Assembly (NCBI RefSeq): GCF_001039475.1
Contig: NZ_LELK01000001.1
Location: forward strand, 1,762,819-1,826,818
Reading direction: 5' to 3'
From: Guptibacillus hwajinpoensis
GTDB taxonomy: Bacteria; Bacillota; Bacilli; Bacillales; Guptibacillaceae
Length of the DNA: 64,000 bases
The notes under the pieces are model-generated. The model was not told the origin of the DNA. It searched no databases and was given only the letters and a program-made list of their open reading frames with translations. This document shows, piece after piece, positions 8,226 to 16,860 of the stretch (position 1 is its first letter; every line of letters begins with the position of its first letter). The position numbers and the translations under genes were made by a program.

Positions 8226-9425
8226 TTAGATATAAACGTGTTCAGGATGTGGATGGCTAAGAAAATCATGGTGGGAAATCGTCCATCCATAGGCTCCTGC
8301 GTATTCAAAAACGAGAACATCGCCAGCTCTTAGACGGTTCATGTACTCTTTTCGGACAAGAACATCATTCGGGGTACAGAGTTCACCAGCAACGGTAACT
8401 TTTGCATCAGTGATTTCTGGTCGTTCAAACGGGTAGCGCCACTCGTCAATCGGATGAATGCTAAACGGCTGGCTAATCTTCCATGCTGCTGGGAAACGAA
8501 GGTGGTGGGATCCACCTCGGATAACAGCATAATGTTCACTATGATTCGTTTTCACATCCAACACTTCCGCAACATACGACCCACATTCAGCCGTTACGTA
8601 GCGACCAATCTCAAGAAATAGTGTGAGGTCCTCATCCTTATAATCTGTCTCGCATTGGGACAATCCTGTGGCAAGTGTATCCCAGTCAAATGGTTGAGCA
8701 GGATTCCAATAGTTAATCCCAACGCCACCACCAATATCGATTATGGGGTTATTCAACTCATACTCATCTCGCCAAGCTAATGATTTCTCTATACACATTT
8801 CTACAAATCGAACATGGGCATGTGCATCTAAATTGTTGGACATGGCGTGATAATGAAAGCCTCTTACATCAATATTCTGGAGCTCCATTGCCTTTTCGAT
8901 CAGGTCTTGCACATCACGTTCATCTACTCCGAACTGACTTGGAACACCAGACATCCGAATATTGCTTTCTGAAACATTCTCGCTTAAATTGACTCGTAGA
9001 AGAACAGGTAAGGTCACTTTATTTTGGATAGCTATATGATTCATTCTATTCAACTCATGGAAGCTCTCAACGTTAAAGTATTCGACGTTGTGGTCCATGG
9101 CGTTTTCAATTTCACTATCCTTTTTACCAGGTCCTCCAAAGAGCATCGGTTTCCTTGTTACGTTGCTTACTTTACCGATTTCACCAATGGAAGCTACCTC
9201 GAAGCCATCGACGATTGGCTCGAGCGTTTGAAGTAGTTCACGCGCTGGATTTGCTTTAACGGCATAGTAGAAGCGACAAAAAGATGGCAAGCTTTCTTTA
9301 ATGGATGTTGCATGCTCCTTGAGTAGTTCAAGATCATAAACATAGGCACAGATTGGCTCTGAGTCGCTACTTTTCCTTTGTTCAATGTATGTTTCGACTG
9401 CACTTTTCTTTTCAACTGTTTCCAT
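8226..9425 (-). CDS. Type III PLP-dependent decarboxylase (SbnH-like)
   Basis: A 399-aa alanine-racemase-fold (DapDC/ODC-type) decarboxylase. The PLP Lys is in FYYAVKANP (about residue 53). HYHAMSNN, the glycine loop DIGGGVGINY, the active-site Cys in GELCTPNDVL and FEYAGAYGW follow. Size and context match SbnH of staphyloferrin B synthesis, which decarboxylates a citryl-diaminopropionate intermediate. It is the third gene of the operon, 96 bp after the second NIS synthetase, with GTGGAGG before its ATG. It could decarboxylate a siderophore intermediate or supply a diamine. The substrate cannot be read from sequence. Diaminopimelate decarboxylase itself is less likely given the location. Confidence 0.85.
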   Translation of the reverse strand: METVEKKSAVETYIEQRKSSDSEPICAYVYDLELLKEHATSIKESLPSFCRFYYAVKANPARELLQTLEPIVDGFEVASIGEIGKVSNVTRKPMLFGGPGKKDSEIENAMDHNVEYFNVESFHELNRMNHIAIQNKVTLPVLLRVNLSENVSESNIRMSGVPSQFGVDERDVQDLIEKAMELQNIDVRGFHYHAMSNNLDAHAHVRFVEMCIEKSLAWRDEYELNNPIIDIGGGVGINYWNPAQPFDWDTLATGLSQCETDYKDEDLTLFLEIGRYVTAECGSYVAEVLDVKTNHSEHYAVIRGGSHHLRFPAAWKISQPFSIHPIDEWRYPFERPEITDAKVTVAGELCTPNDVLVRKEYMNRLRAGDVLVFEYAGAYGWTISHHDFLSHPHPEHVYI

Positions 9426-9521
9426 GACGTTGCCTCCACTTTATCTAAAACATCGTTCCAAGTAACGTAAAATCCAACTACTCTGTCGTTCAAACAAAAT
9501 ACTGCGAATTGTATGCTAGAA

Positions 9522-11540
9522 TTACTCACATTCCTTATCCATATGATGGAGGGGATTCGCTACCTCTGTATAACAATAGTCTTTTGCATCTGTTAATCGC
9601 ATTTTGGTAAGTGATTTATGCATCACCTTCGGCTGGAATAAGAATTCTCGATCACTTGCGATGTTCTCTTCTATTCCTTGATTCGCTAAGGAGTGTAGTG
9701 TGTCGTTACAAACGTGTTTAACTCGCTTCCAAAGCGCATCTTCCTCAACACCTGAGTACTGGACGAGCTGACGAACAATCTCACCAAGGTGATTTTGGAA
9801 AACCGTATAATACAGTTTATTGTGCATATCCGCTTGTTGGTCAGTAACAGAAACGGATCCATCGGTAAACGTCACTTCAATGCCTTGCTGATCGAGTCGC
9901 TCTTGATAAATCCGTGCGCCACCCCAATCTCTGAAAAAGAAGCGGGAAAGCCTTCCCTCTTTAAACACTGGAATACTGTTTTGAAGATGGCCTTCTAGTG
10001 CAACTCCATACTTTACCATCAATGTAAGATAGCCTGGAATGACAGTTGTAATGTAGTCTTCGAAAAAGGGAAAAACACCGCTGTTCTTAGCTAAGTTGTT
10101 CGCTTTCGCATAAGTCGTAACAAGTTCAGCAAGAATGGTTTGCTCACTTAATGGGGATTGTGCATACAATGCAGGCCCTGCTACAGCTAATTCATCTTCT
10201 TTCAGCTCTTGCTCTATATTTTCACGCAATAACATCGTTAAATTTCTACTTTTTAATGTCTCGTTTGAGTTGAACGCAGCTCCTGCAATTTCGTTTAACG
10301 GAATAAAGTTCTTTAACAAAGGTTCTCTATCCATAATTGTCTTGATCATCGATGTAAACAAAGTCGAGTTCATAGCCGTTTGCGTTGAAATCGAACGTAT
10401 TGTGGAAGTCATCTGACTGTTAACCGCAAGCTTTAATGACGGTGATGAGCTATTTTTCGGATGAACGGTTCGAAATGAAGAGGTCGCCTCAGCTTCTAAT
10501 TTAACACCTTCGATCATGATTATCGTTCCTTCATCGAGCTCTTTCTCATAAACGCTAGGAATGGCGTGTACATACTGCCACTCGTGTACAGGAATAATTT
10601 CATACGCATCTGGAGTTACTCCTATGTTTCGTAACGCCATAATGCACTCTTCCAACTGGTCTGGAAAGTAAGGCTCAAGAAAGTGTTGTGTTTCAATGGA
10701 AGTTGTTAAAACATATTTACGATTCACTGCAACGAAACGAACGCTGAATGGCTGATGAAATTCAGGAGAATACCGAAAAACATCTTCTGGATTCAACCCC
10801 ATTTTTGTCTTCGCACCAGGATGAAGGTGATGACCATCAAGGACAAGCTGTTCTAAGAATAAACTTTGGGAAAAGCCTGGATCTGCTTTCTTTTTCTTCA
10901 GAAGATAGTCACCGGTTGAATCAGCACCAAGATGATTAGCTTCTTTCTGAATCTCTTTTTTCCATAATTCCTCATACATATAGGCTAGTGCTAGATTAGC
11001 TGTTCCGTTGTTAAGCTCATCCATAAAATGATCTAAATTTACTTGGGTCTTTCCAAACAATAGCTCACATAACTCTGATGCTAACTTAATGCAGGTAATC
11101 CCACTGCTGTTGATAGATAAAATGTCATCGGTCGTCTCAATTCGCTGAAACGCAAATTCATGCTGAATTGGAAAAACAATGAACGTTTCAGAGAGTTCAA
11201 CTACTTTATATGTAAGATCCTCACGTATGGGATACTCCTGAATGTGTTTGAAAAATGCTTTCCACTTTTTAGTGTCTTTCTCTTGATTCACAATATAAAC
11301 TGAACCCATTTTCTTAAGAGTAAACGCGTTAGCATAAAAGTTGTTAATGTTCTCCCTTAGAATAGAGGAAGCTAATTTATGAAGAATGCCTTTCCGCCCT
11401 TTATCGAGATTTGCCATGTATCGATTTACTTCAGAAGCCTGCTGCTTCATCAAAAAACGCATACAGATCCCTTCTTCTTCCAACATAACATCATTGTCAC
11501 TTCTATTATTCAATTGACTTTTTCTGAATTGAATCACCAT
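9522..11540 (-). CDS. IucA/IucC-family NIS siderophore synthetase 2
   Basis: NRPS-independent siderophore synthetase of 672 aa that would condense a citrate or 2-oxoglutarate carboxylate with an amine or hydroxyl using ATP. Family motifs in order are HLHPGAKTKMG with DVFRYSPEF, IPVHEWQ, an SSFRT / MTSTIRSIST nucleotide-binding segment, GVALEGHLQNSIPVF, and FFRDWGGARI. A C-terminal helical FhuF-like region closes with MRLTD and NPLHH. It starts 4 bp after the upstream synthetase stop, with GAGGTG and good spacing, so the two are translationally linked. The variant HPGAK and HEWQ (usually HPCxK and HPWQ) show the two synthetases have diverged and probably act on different substrates. Confidence 0.92.
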   Translation of the reverse strand: MVIQFRKSQLNNRSDNDVMLEEEGICMRFLMKQQASEVNRYMANLDKGRKGILHKLASSILRENINNFYANAFTLKKMGSVYIVNQEKDTKKWKAFFKHIQEYPIREDLTYKVVELSETFIVFPIQHEFAFQRIETTDDILSINSSGITCIKLASELCELLFGKTQVNLDHFMDELNNGTANLALAYMYEELWKKEIQKEANHLGADSTGDYLLKKKKADPGFSQSLFLEQLVLDGHHLHPGAKTKMGLNPEDVFRYSPEFHQPFSVRFVAVNRKYVLTTSIETQHFLEPYFPDQLEECIMALRNIGVTPDAYEIIPVHEWQYVHAIPSVYEKELDEGTIIMIEGVKLEAEATSSFRTVHPKNSSSPSLKLAVNSQMTSTIRSISTQTAMNSTLFTSMIKTIMDREPLLKNFIPLNEIAGAAFNSNETLKSRNLTMLLRENIEQELKEDELAVAGPALYAQSPLSEQTILAELVTTYAKANNLAKNSGVFPFFEDYITTVIPGYLTLMVKYGVALEGHLQNSIPVFKEGRLSRFFFRDWGGARIYQERLDQQGIEVTFTDGSVSVTDQQADMHNKLYYTVFQNHLGEIVRQLVQYSGVEEDALWKRVKHVCNDTLHSLANQGIEENIASDREFLFQPKVMHKSLTKMRLTDAKDYCYTEVANPLHHMDKECE

Positions 11541-11544
11541 TTTG

Positions 11545-13503
11545 CTACACCTCGTTCGTTAAACTTAAAGGATTCGCAATATCCACATAAGCATTCTCTG
11601 TAAATTTGTCTGTGAGTCTCATTTTAACTAACGCCTTCATACTTGATTTCGGTGACATTATGAGTTGTTTATCCTTTAGATTGTCCCTTGGGATTGAACG
11701 ATCATGAGTTAAAGAAGCGTATAAGTTTTCAACCGTTTTTCTGACGGATTTCCAAAGCTCAGCTTCGTTGATCTGTAACTTTCGCGCCAATGCTACGATA
11801 ATTTCTCCCATATGATTATGAATGAGCGCATGGAAAAAGACATCAAGTAGCTCTTTGCTATTATCTGTCATTAAATTAGTGCTCCCATCAAGCTCTCCTA
11901 CGTTCACAAAATGACTCAGTCGTTCATTCATAATCCGAATCCCACCATTATCTCTGACAATCATGCGCTCAGGCAAGCCGTCTCGAAACACACAAACACA
12001 ATTTTGCAAGTGCACTTCCATGCTAATTCCATACTTCGTGATTAACGTTAATACCCCAGGAAATAACACATTTGCGTATTTCTCGATATAGTCGCCAGCT
12101 GCTTCTGATATTGAACCAAACTGATTAATCACAGCATAATTTATAATTAATTCTTCTATTAAAAGTTGATCGGTTACTGGAGACGCATTAATAAGAGCAG
12201 CCGCAGGCAATGCGACTTCTTCATTTGTTAGAGTCGACTCTGGATTCTCTCGAATAATCGATGCTAAGTTCTTCTGAAGAAAATAACGATCATCTGCACT
12301 CACTGATGAAACTGGTTCATAATGCACTCCAGCTTCTTCATTCATAAAACTTAGCGAACTTTTGATAAGTGAATCATGGTCTGTGATGTTTTTAAGAACA
12401 GAAGATACTCTAGGCCCATTACGAGTTGAAGCAGCTGATACTGTTCTAATTGCACTCGTCATTTGGACGTTCATAGCCGTTTTGATATGATGCTTTGTCT
12501 GATCTCCGAGCGGTGCGAGTGATCGGAATGATACGAGTGCCGCTGTTTCTATTGTGCTCTCTTCAAGAGGAACAATCCATTTATTGTTGAGATCATCCCT
12601 ATAGTGTAGCTTGATTGTATTTTCAAATTGCCATGGATGTACAGGAATCAGTTCATAGTCGCTTAGATTCAATTTTTTACTTGCCATCATCGTTTCTAGT
12701 TGACTCGAAACATCTGGATACTCTTCTACTATGATGTTGGTAGTCGATCGATTTCCTACTGTCGTCATCTGACAGTATTTCTTATGAACGGCCACAGGAA
12801 TAACTTTCGGATTTCCAGACCATTCTGGAGCATACTTCGCTACATCCCTTGGTGAAAGTCCAAGTCGAGTTCTTGAGCATGGATGAATTGTATGCCCTTG
12901 AATAACCCATTGCTCAAAGAAAATGAGTGGACTAAACGATGGGTTTTGACGTCTTTTCTCAAGAACGTAATTCATCGTCTTATTCACTTCAAGCTGCTTT
13001 GCTTCTTTCTGTACGTTCGTTTTTCTATCTTCTGCTATTGTTAAAGCGAGCGCATAGTTATGCGTGCTGTTGGTAATTTCGTTATGGAACTGGTCGATAT
13101 GATCAAACGTCTTAGCGAAACCATTGTCTGTTAGTAACGAAAGAAACTGACTCGGGTTAGACATCACTTTTCTGTGACCTGATTTATTCACATGCACGAT
13201 ATCACCGTTGATATCGATATGACTTAATATATATACCTTTAAAACTGGGATTTCAATCAGTTCATTCTCTTCGTTCAGTTTAATGGTAGCGATCGAAAGT
13301 GATTCTTTCGTATTTAACCACTCAATTTCCATTAATTCTTCTCTTATAATCGCCTGAACAAGTTGATGAAGAACAACCTTTTCAGCTATCTTCACATTAT
13401 TTCTGTATGGGTCTATAAAATGAGGAAAATCTTCTTGTAAGTAAGGAACAACTTCTGAAGCGTAGTCGTATATACGGTTTTCATCTTTGGTGTTAGCTTT
13501 CAA
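11545..13503 (-). CDS. IucA/IucC-family NIS siderophore synthetase 1
   Basis: First gene of the siderophore operon, 652 aa. It carries the standard NIS motifs: HTIHPCSRTRLG with DVAKYAPEW, LIPVHPWQFENTI, ALVSFRSLAP and MTSAIRTVSAAST for ATP, GISMEVHLQNCVCVF, MIVRDNGGIRI, and a C-terminal MRLTD..YVDIANPL. The two synthetases share the whole architecture but differ in many motif residues. The frame is open upstream to 13551, but TTG 13503 has an AGAGGAGGG site six bases before it and is preferred. That start leaves both Fur boxes in the untranslated region. No exporter, receptor or ABC uptake gene is adjacent. Confidence 0.92.
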   Translation of the reverse strand: MKANTKDENRIYDYASEVVPYLQEDFPHFIDPYRNNVKIAEKVVLHQLVQAIIREELMEIEWLNTKESLSIATIKLNEENELIEIPVLKVYILSHIDINGDIVHVNKSGHRKVMSNPSQFLSLLTDNGFAKTFDHIDQFHNEITNSTHNYALALTIAEDRKTNVQKEAKQLEVNKTMNYVLEKRRQNPSFSPLIFFEQWVIQGHTIHPCSRTRLGLSPRDVAKYAPEWSGNPKVIPVAVHKKYCQMTTVGNRSTTNIIVEEYPDVSSQLETMMASKKLNLSDYELIPVHPWQFENTIKLHYRDDLNNKWIVPLEESTIETAALVSFRSLAPLGDQTKHHIKTAMNVQMTSAIRTVSAASTRNGPRVSSVLKNITDHDSLIKSSLSFMNEEAGVHYEPVSSVSADDRYFLQKNLASIIRENPESTLTNEEVALPAAALINASPVTDQLLIEELIINYAVINQFGSISEAAGDYIEKYANVLFPGVLTLITKYGISMEVHLQNCVCVFRDGLPERMIVRDNGGIRIMNERLSHFVNVGELDGSTNLMTDNSKELLDVFFHALIHNHMGEIIVALARKLQINEAELWKSVRKTVENLYASLTHDRSIPRDNLKDKQLIMSPKSSMKALVKMRLTDKFTENAYVDIANPLSLTNEV

Positions 13504-13535
13504 TCGAAACCCTCCTCTTCTATCCGCACGGTAAT

Positions 13536-13588
13536 TGAAAATGGTTATCAAGTACTATTCAATTCATACTAATTGAAAACGATTATCA
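13536..13588 (-). promoter_or_regulatory. Two Fur boxes upstream of the siderophore operon
   Basis: TGAAAATGGTTATCA (13536-13550) and TGAAAACGATTATCA (13574-13588) each match 13 of 15 positions of the TGATAATNATTATCA 7-1-7 Fur box. They lie 33-85 bp upstream of the operon start. Iron-replete repression by Fur is the direct prediction. Confidence 0.82.
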
Positions 13589-13763
13589 CTGTCAAACCTT
13601 ATCCTTAAAATCGGGCAATAGCTTCATATAAAGTGCAACTACTGGATGAGCAAGTTCAACACCTGGACATTTTCTCATTTCTTTAGTCTACTACATAGCA
13701 ACAAAATGCACTCATTAAAAAGACTAACGAATATGAATTCGTTAGTTAGAGCGGGTTGTGGGG

Positions 13764-13806
13764 TGCGAGTGACAGGCACCACCCGAATTAGCTCGAAGGT
13801 TGTCGA
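13764..13806 (+). repeat. REP-like palindrome, copy 1
   Basis: GTGACAGGCACCACCCG followed by AATTAGCTCGAAGGTTGTCGAA. It lies between the siderophore promoter and the sortase terminator. The palindromic centre (GTGACAGGCAC) is flipped relative to most other copies. Confidence 0.8.
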
Positions 13807-13825
13807 AATGGATACTAGTAAAAAA

Positions 13826-13858
13826 CGAAAAAAGAGGTTCTCCATGATGGAGACCTCT
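13826..13858 (-). terminator. Terminator of the sortase gene
   Basis: Minus-strand GAGGTCTCCA, loop TCA, TGGAGAACCTC, then a T run. It lies 24 bp after the stop. Confidence 0.85.
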
Positions 13859-13881
13859 CATTTTCCTATACCACACACCAT

Positions 13882-14547
13882 CTATTCAACTAGCTCTGTA
13901 TAAACCACAAGCCGTTCTTCGTAATGACCTGACTTTCTGTTAAATGTTCCTGTACATGTAATCAAATTCAAGTTCGTTTGGCTACTATAGCCAAATATGC
14001 GTTGAAGTGGAGAATCTTCAGGCGTGTATGATTCTATCCCTGTCACTTGAAATTCGAGCTTCTCTCCATCTTCTCCCTTAACGATAACAACGTCTCCCTT
14101 TTTCATCTCTTTCAGAAAGTAGAAAGCACCTGGCTTAGAATTGCCATCAACATGACCTGCAAGAACGGCATTACCTGTTTCTCCAGGTTTGTATCCGGGT
14201 CCATACCAACCAACGGTATTGATTTCATCTGGAACGCCCATTGAGCCATCTTTGGTTCTACCAACATTTTGAATTGGAGCATTCAAATGAATGGATGGAA
14301 TTTCAATAGTAACAGGTGTGAGTGCTTCAGTACCTTTAACAGGAGACTGATCTGGTTTATAATCTGGGACTACTATAGAAGGATCAGCTTCTTCTGCTGA
14401 TTCTTCCTGACTCCCCGTATTCTGCTCTACCTTCAAACTATTCTCCTTAGCCGAAGCAAGCGTTGGTGGCTTTACAACAGTATTACCACTAATTGTGGTT
14501 AGAAGAAAAATCATATACAAAAATGCAACTGTACGTAACCCTTTCAT
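13882..14547 (-). CDS. Class F sortase
   Basis: Transpeptidase of 221 aa that joins sorting-signal proteins to the cell wall or processes them at the membrane. A signal anchor covers residues 5-20, then an acidic linker, then the sortase barrel (about 78-220). Catalytic His132 (LAGHVDG), Cys198 (LITCTGTF) and Arg212 (EERLVVY) are all present. Class F character comes from the size, IEIPSIHLNAPIQNVG and VGWYGPGYKPGETGNAVLAGH. It lies 56 bp downstream of a gene ending in an MPETG sorting signal, its likely substrate. A hairpin between them may lower expression of the sortase. GGGAGG precedes the ATG. Confidence 0.9.
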   Translation of the reverse strand: MKGLRTVAFLYMIFLLTTISGNTVVKPPTLASAKENSLKVEQNTGSQEESAEEADPSIVVPDYKPDQSPVKGTEALTPVTIEIPSIHLNAPIQNVGRTKDGSMGVPDEINTVGWYGPGYKPGETGNAVLAGHVDGNSKPGAFYFLKEMKKGDVVIVKGEDGEKLEFQVTGIESYTPEDSPLQRIFGYSSQTNLNLITCTGTFNRKSGHYEERLVVYTELVE

Positions 14548-14568
14548 CTTTCTTCCTCCCTATTATGT

Positions 14569-14592
14569 AAAAAAAGGAGGGAATACCCCTCC
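14569..14592 (-). terminator. Intra-operon terminator or attenuator
   Basis: Minus-strand GGAGGG, loop GTATT, CCCTCC, then seven T. It lies between the MPETG gene and the sortase start, and could set the substrate:sortase ratio. Confidence 0.75.
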
Positions 14593-14603
14593 TTCACTAA
14601 TTA

Positions 14604-14888
14604 TCACTCTGCAGAAACTTTTCTTCTCACTGCATAAGCGCCAGCAAGAATAAACAGTGGTGCAGTCCAGATTAACCAGTTTAGGCTAGCTGAGTCACTC
14701 ATCCCACCCATTCCTGTTTCAGGCATTTCTGGCATACCTGCAAATTTGTCAGGAAACTGCGTTACGATCGCTGAGCTAAATAGCTTTGCTGGTGTAAACA
14801 TATGTGCATATCCTTCACGAGCAGAAAACCAAGTCTCTTCATAGTCACCTGCTACATAGGGAAGGCTTAAGTTCTTATTTCTCTTCAC
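14604..14888 (-). CDS. Short MPETG sorting-signal protein, possibly 5'-truncated
   Basis: The frame gives 94 aa from GTG 14888. The C-terminal 40 residues are a complete cell-wall sorting signal: EMPETG, a GMGGMSDSA spacer, a hydrophobic helix (LNWLIWTAPLFILAGAY) and a basic tail (VRRKVSAE). The GMGG spacing recalls the variant signals of the processed acidic surface proteins that pair with such sortases in Bacillus. Upstream, residues 1-60 show no signal peptide, and neither the GTG nor the internal ATG has a convincing ribosome site. A surface protein needs export, so this may be the 3' remnant of a longer gene. A start in unusual context is the alternative. Confidence 0.6.
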   Translation of the reverse strand: MKRNKNLSLPYVAGDYEETWFSAREGYAHMFTPAKLFSSAIVTQFPDKFAGMPEMPETGMGGMSDSASLNWLIWTAPLFILAGAYAVRRKVSAE

Positions 14889-15290
14889 ACAAAATCTTTT
14901 ATTATTGTTCCGTTCAGATATTTGCTGATATGAGATATATTCCCAAGTACAAAAGTCTCAAACCCAAGATCTTAATTCGATGTGCTAAAGGGATATTCAA
15001 CAATTGTGTAATTTTTTTATAAACCTTTAGTATGACTAGGCTCATTCAATGCCCTAACATACACCAATTTTTTTAAAAACGAGAAATAACTACTTAGGTT
15101 TTATCAATTAAGACACTATCCCAAATTTTATAAGTTGTCCCAACAGTACATGCGCCTACTTGTGATATAAACCAAAACAGTGAGTCTATATTTTCCTCCA
15201 GACATTAATGACATTATTTTCCCATAAATAAAGCCATTCTCCTATACTTTTGTTTAGAATATGAGCTTCTCTCTCTAGTAAATAAATTAT
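14889..15290. other. Gene-free AT-rich gap
   Basis: About 400 bp between the MPETG gene and the structured leader. No reading frame with a ribosome site on either strand. If the MPETG gene is truncated, its missing 5' part would have occupied this stretch; no recognisable coding remnant is left. Confidence 0.5.
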
Positions 15291-15291
15291 T

Positions 15292-15430
15292 TAGGTAACT
15301 ATCTCTGATGGACAAGAGCCATTTTTGTTACCTAGCATGGCATTTGCTCAGGTCAATGATTGTCCATTGACGTAGTATAACGTAACACTCCACAAATGAG
15401 TGGTGAACGAATGTCTCATACATTCATTAG
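15292..15430 (+). ncRNA. Structured 5' leader, candidate cis-regulatory RNA
   Basis: Complementary segments seen in the sequence are as follows. TAGGTAAC (15292-15299) pairs with GTTACCTA (15327-15334). GTCAATG (15352-15358) pairs with CATTGAC (15365-15371). ATGGACAA (15308-15315), in the loop of the first hairpin, pairs with TTGTCCAT (15360-15367), which overlaps the second hairpin. The last pairing gives either a pseudoknot or a mutually exclusive fold. Further on, GAATGT/ACATTC forms a hairpin around 15408-15424. It lies 40-180 nt before the transporter start. It does not match any riboswitch consensus I can recall. Confidence 0.45.
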
Positions 15431-15469
15431 CCTACATGTGTGGGTTAAGAAAGGAAGGAAAAATACAAG

Positions 15470-16810
15470 ATGATTGAAACAATAACGATTGCTACGTTTA
15501 TTGCCACCCTTTTCTTCATCTTCATTCGACCATGGGGATTAAACATTGCAATTCCAGCAACCCTTGGGGCTGTGTTCATTATTGCTCTAGGCGTTGTTTC
15601 CAATAGTGACCTACTGACTATTTCGTCAAAGGTTAGTGGGGCTGGTATTACAATTGTCGCCACAGTCGTGATGGCAATTGTGCTTGAAAGCTTCGGGTTC
15701 TTTCATTGGTGTGCATCTCAACTAGTAGATCGTTCCAGAGGTTCAGGAATCCGACTCTTTTTCTATACAAACCTACTGTGCTTCCTCATGACGCTTTTCT
15801 TTAATAACGATGGGAGTATTCTAATTACTACGCCGATACTAGTCTTACTCTTAAATCACCTATCGTTTACAACAAAAGAAAAGATTCCTTATTTACTAAG
15901 TGGTGCCCTTGTTGCCACTGCATCAAGTGCGCCTATTGGGGTAAGTAACATTGTGAACCTCATTTCACTTGATATTATTGACATCTCCTTATATCGACAC
16001 ACCGCTATGATGCTCGTTCCAGCTTCTGTTGGTCTATTCTTCATGGTCCTCTTATTGTACCTCGTATTCCGAAAGCAATTACCAGTTACCTTTGAAACAA
16101 AAAAGTTTGAAATAAAAGACCAGATTCACGCTAAGATTTTTGGCAATCATGCTGAGGATCTTAATCCTAAGAAAGTAGCTAGATTCATGAAAAAAGTATT
16201 GCTATTTGTCTTCACAGTTCGTATTGGGTTGTACATTGCATCTTACGTTAACTTCCCAGTATCCATTGTTGCAGTAGTTGGCTCACTAGCTCTATTAGGT
16301 TGGAGATGGTACTACTTACGAGTCAGTCCACTCGATATGATAAAGAAAACACCTTGGTCTATTTTCTTATTCGCATTTAGCATGTATGTACTAGTCTTCG
16401 GTCTATCAAACATTGGATTAACCGACCTTGTTGTCCGATACTTAGAACCTTTCGCTGAGGCCTCGCTTTATCAAGCAAGTGTTATGAATGGACTAGCGGT
16501 AACTTTCTTTTCTAACTTATTCAATAACCACCCTGCCTTAATGATTGGTACTTTATCTTTAACGGCAATGACTATTGATCACAATGTTATGGAAAGCATG
16601 TACCTGGCAAGCATCGTTGGTAGTGATATTGGTTCTCTGATCCTTCCGATGGGAACATTAGCAACATTAATCTGGATGCACATTCTTAAGAAAAAAGGCA
16701 TTGTTGTAACATGGTGGCAATATATCAAAGTCACTCTTATCGTCATTCCACCAACGATTATAGTCACATGGACACTATTGTATTTCTGGTTGGAATGGTT
16801 ATTCTTTTAA
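15470..16810 (+). CDS. ArsB/NhaD-type ion transporter
   Basis: Integral membrane protein of 446 aa with about eleven to twelve helices. It aligns by eye along its whole length with staphylococcal ArsB: an N-terminal PWGLNIAIPATLGAV, FFNNDGSILITTPILVLLL in place of FFANDGAALILTPIV, ISNIVNLIS, SNLFNNHPALMIG in the second repeat, and GSDIGSLILPMGTLATLIWMH. Arsenite/antimonite efflux is possible and would complement ArsI, but the ion-transporter superfamily also holds Na+/H+ antiporters and anion carriers. The gene is monocistronic, behind a structured leader, and far from arsRI. Start ATG with AAGGAAGG upstream. Confidence 0.75.
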   Translation: MIETITIATFIATLFFIFIRPWGLNIAIPATLGAVFIIALGVVSNSDLLTISSKVSGAGITIVATVVMAIVLESFGFFHWCASQLVDRSRGSGIRLFFYTNLLCFLMTLFFNNDGSILITTPILVLLLNHLSFTTKEKIPYLLSGALVATASSAPIGVSNIVNLISLDIIDISLYRHTAMMLVPASVGLFFMVLLLYLVFRKQLPVTFETKKFEIKDQIHAKIFGNHAEDLNPKKVARFMKKVLLFVFTVRIGLYIASYVNFPVSIVAVVGSLALLGWRWYYLRVSPLDMIKKTPWSIFLFAFSMYVLVFGLSNIGLTDLVVRYLEPFAEASLYQASVMNGLAVTFFSNLFNNHPALMIGTLSLTAMTIDHNVMESMYLASIVGSDIGSLILPMGTLATLIWMHILKKKGIVVTWWQYIKVTLIVIPPTIIVTWTLLYFWLEWLFF

Positions 16811-16813
16811 TAG

Positions 16814-16855
16814 AAAATGTGGTCATCCTCTTTCTGAGAACTGACCACATTTTCT
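16814..16855 (+). terminator. Terminator of the ArsB/NhaD-like gene
   Basis: AAAATGTGGTCA and complement around a 16-nt loop, then TTCTTAT. Confidence 0.85.
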
Positions 16856-16860
16856 TATAT

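Noticed and set aside
7900-8333. Two plus-strand frames of 89 and 109 codons through repeat copy A
   Set aside because: They run through the GC-rich core of a dispersed repeat and overlap the antisense of the decarboxylase gene. No ribosome site and no recognisable protein.
8226-9425. Diaminopimelate decarboxylase (lysA)
   Set aside because: Fold and motifs fit, but operon with NIS synthetases and Fur boxes favours the SbnH-like role.
13646-13903. 85-codon frame on the plus strand
   Set aside because: It spans a REP-like element and the sortase terminator on the opposite strand.
15292-15430. Fluoride, manganese (yybP-ykoY) or T-box leader
   Set aside because: None of the conserved core words of those elements, as I recall them, is present.
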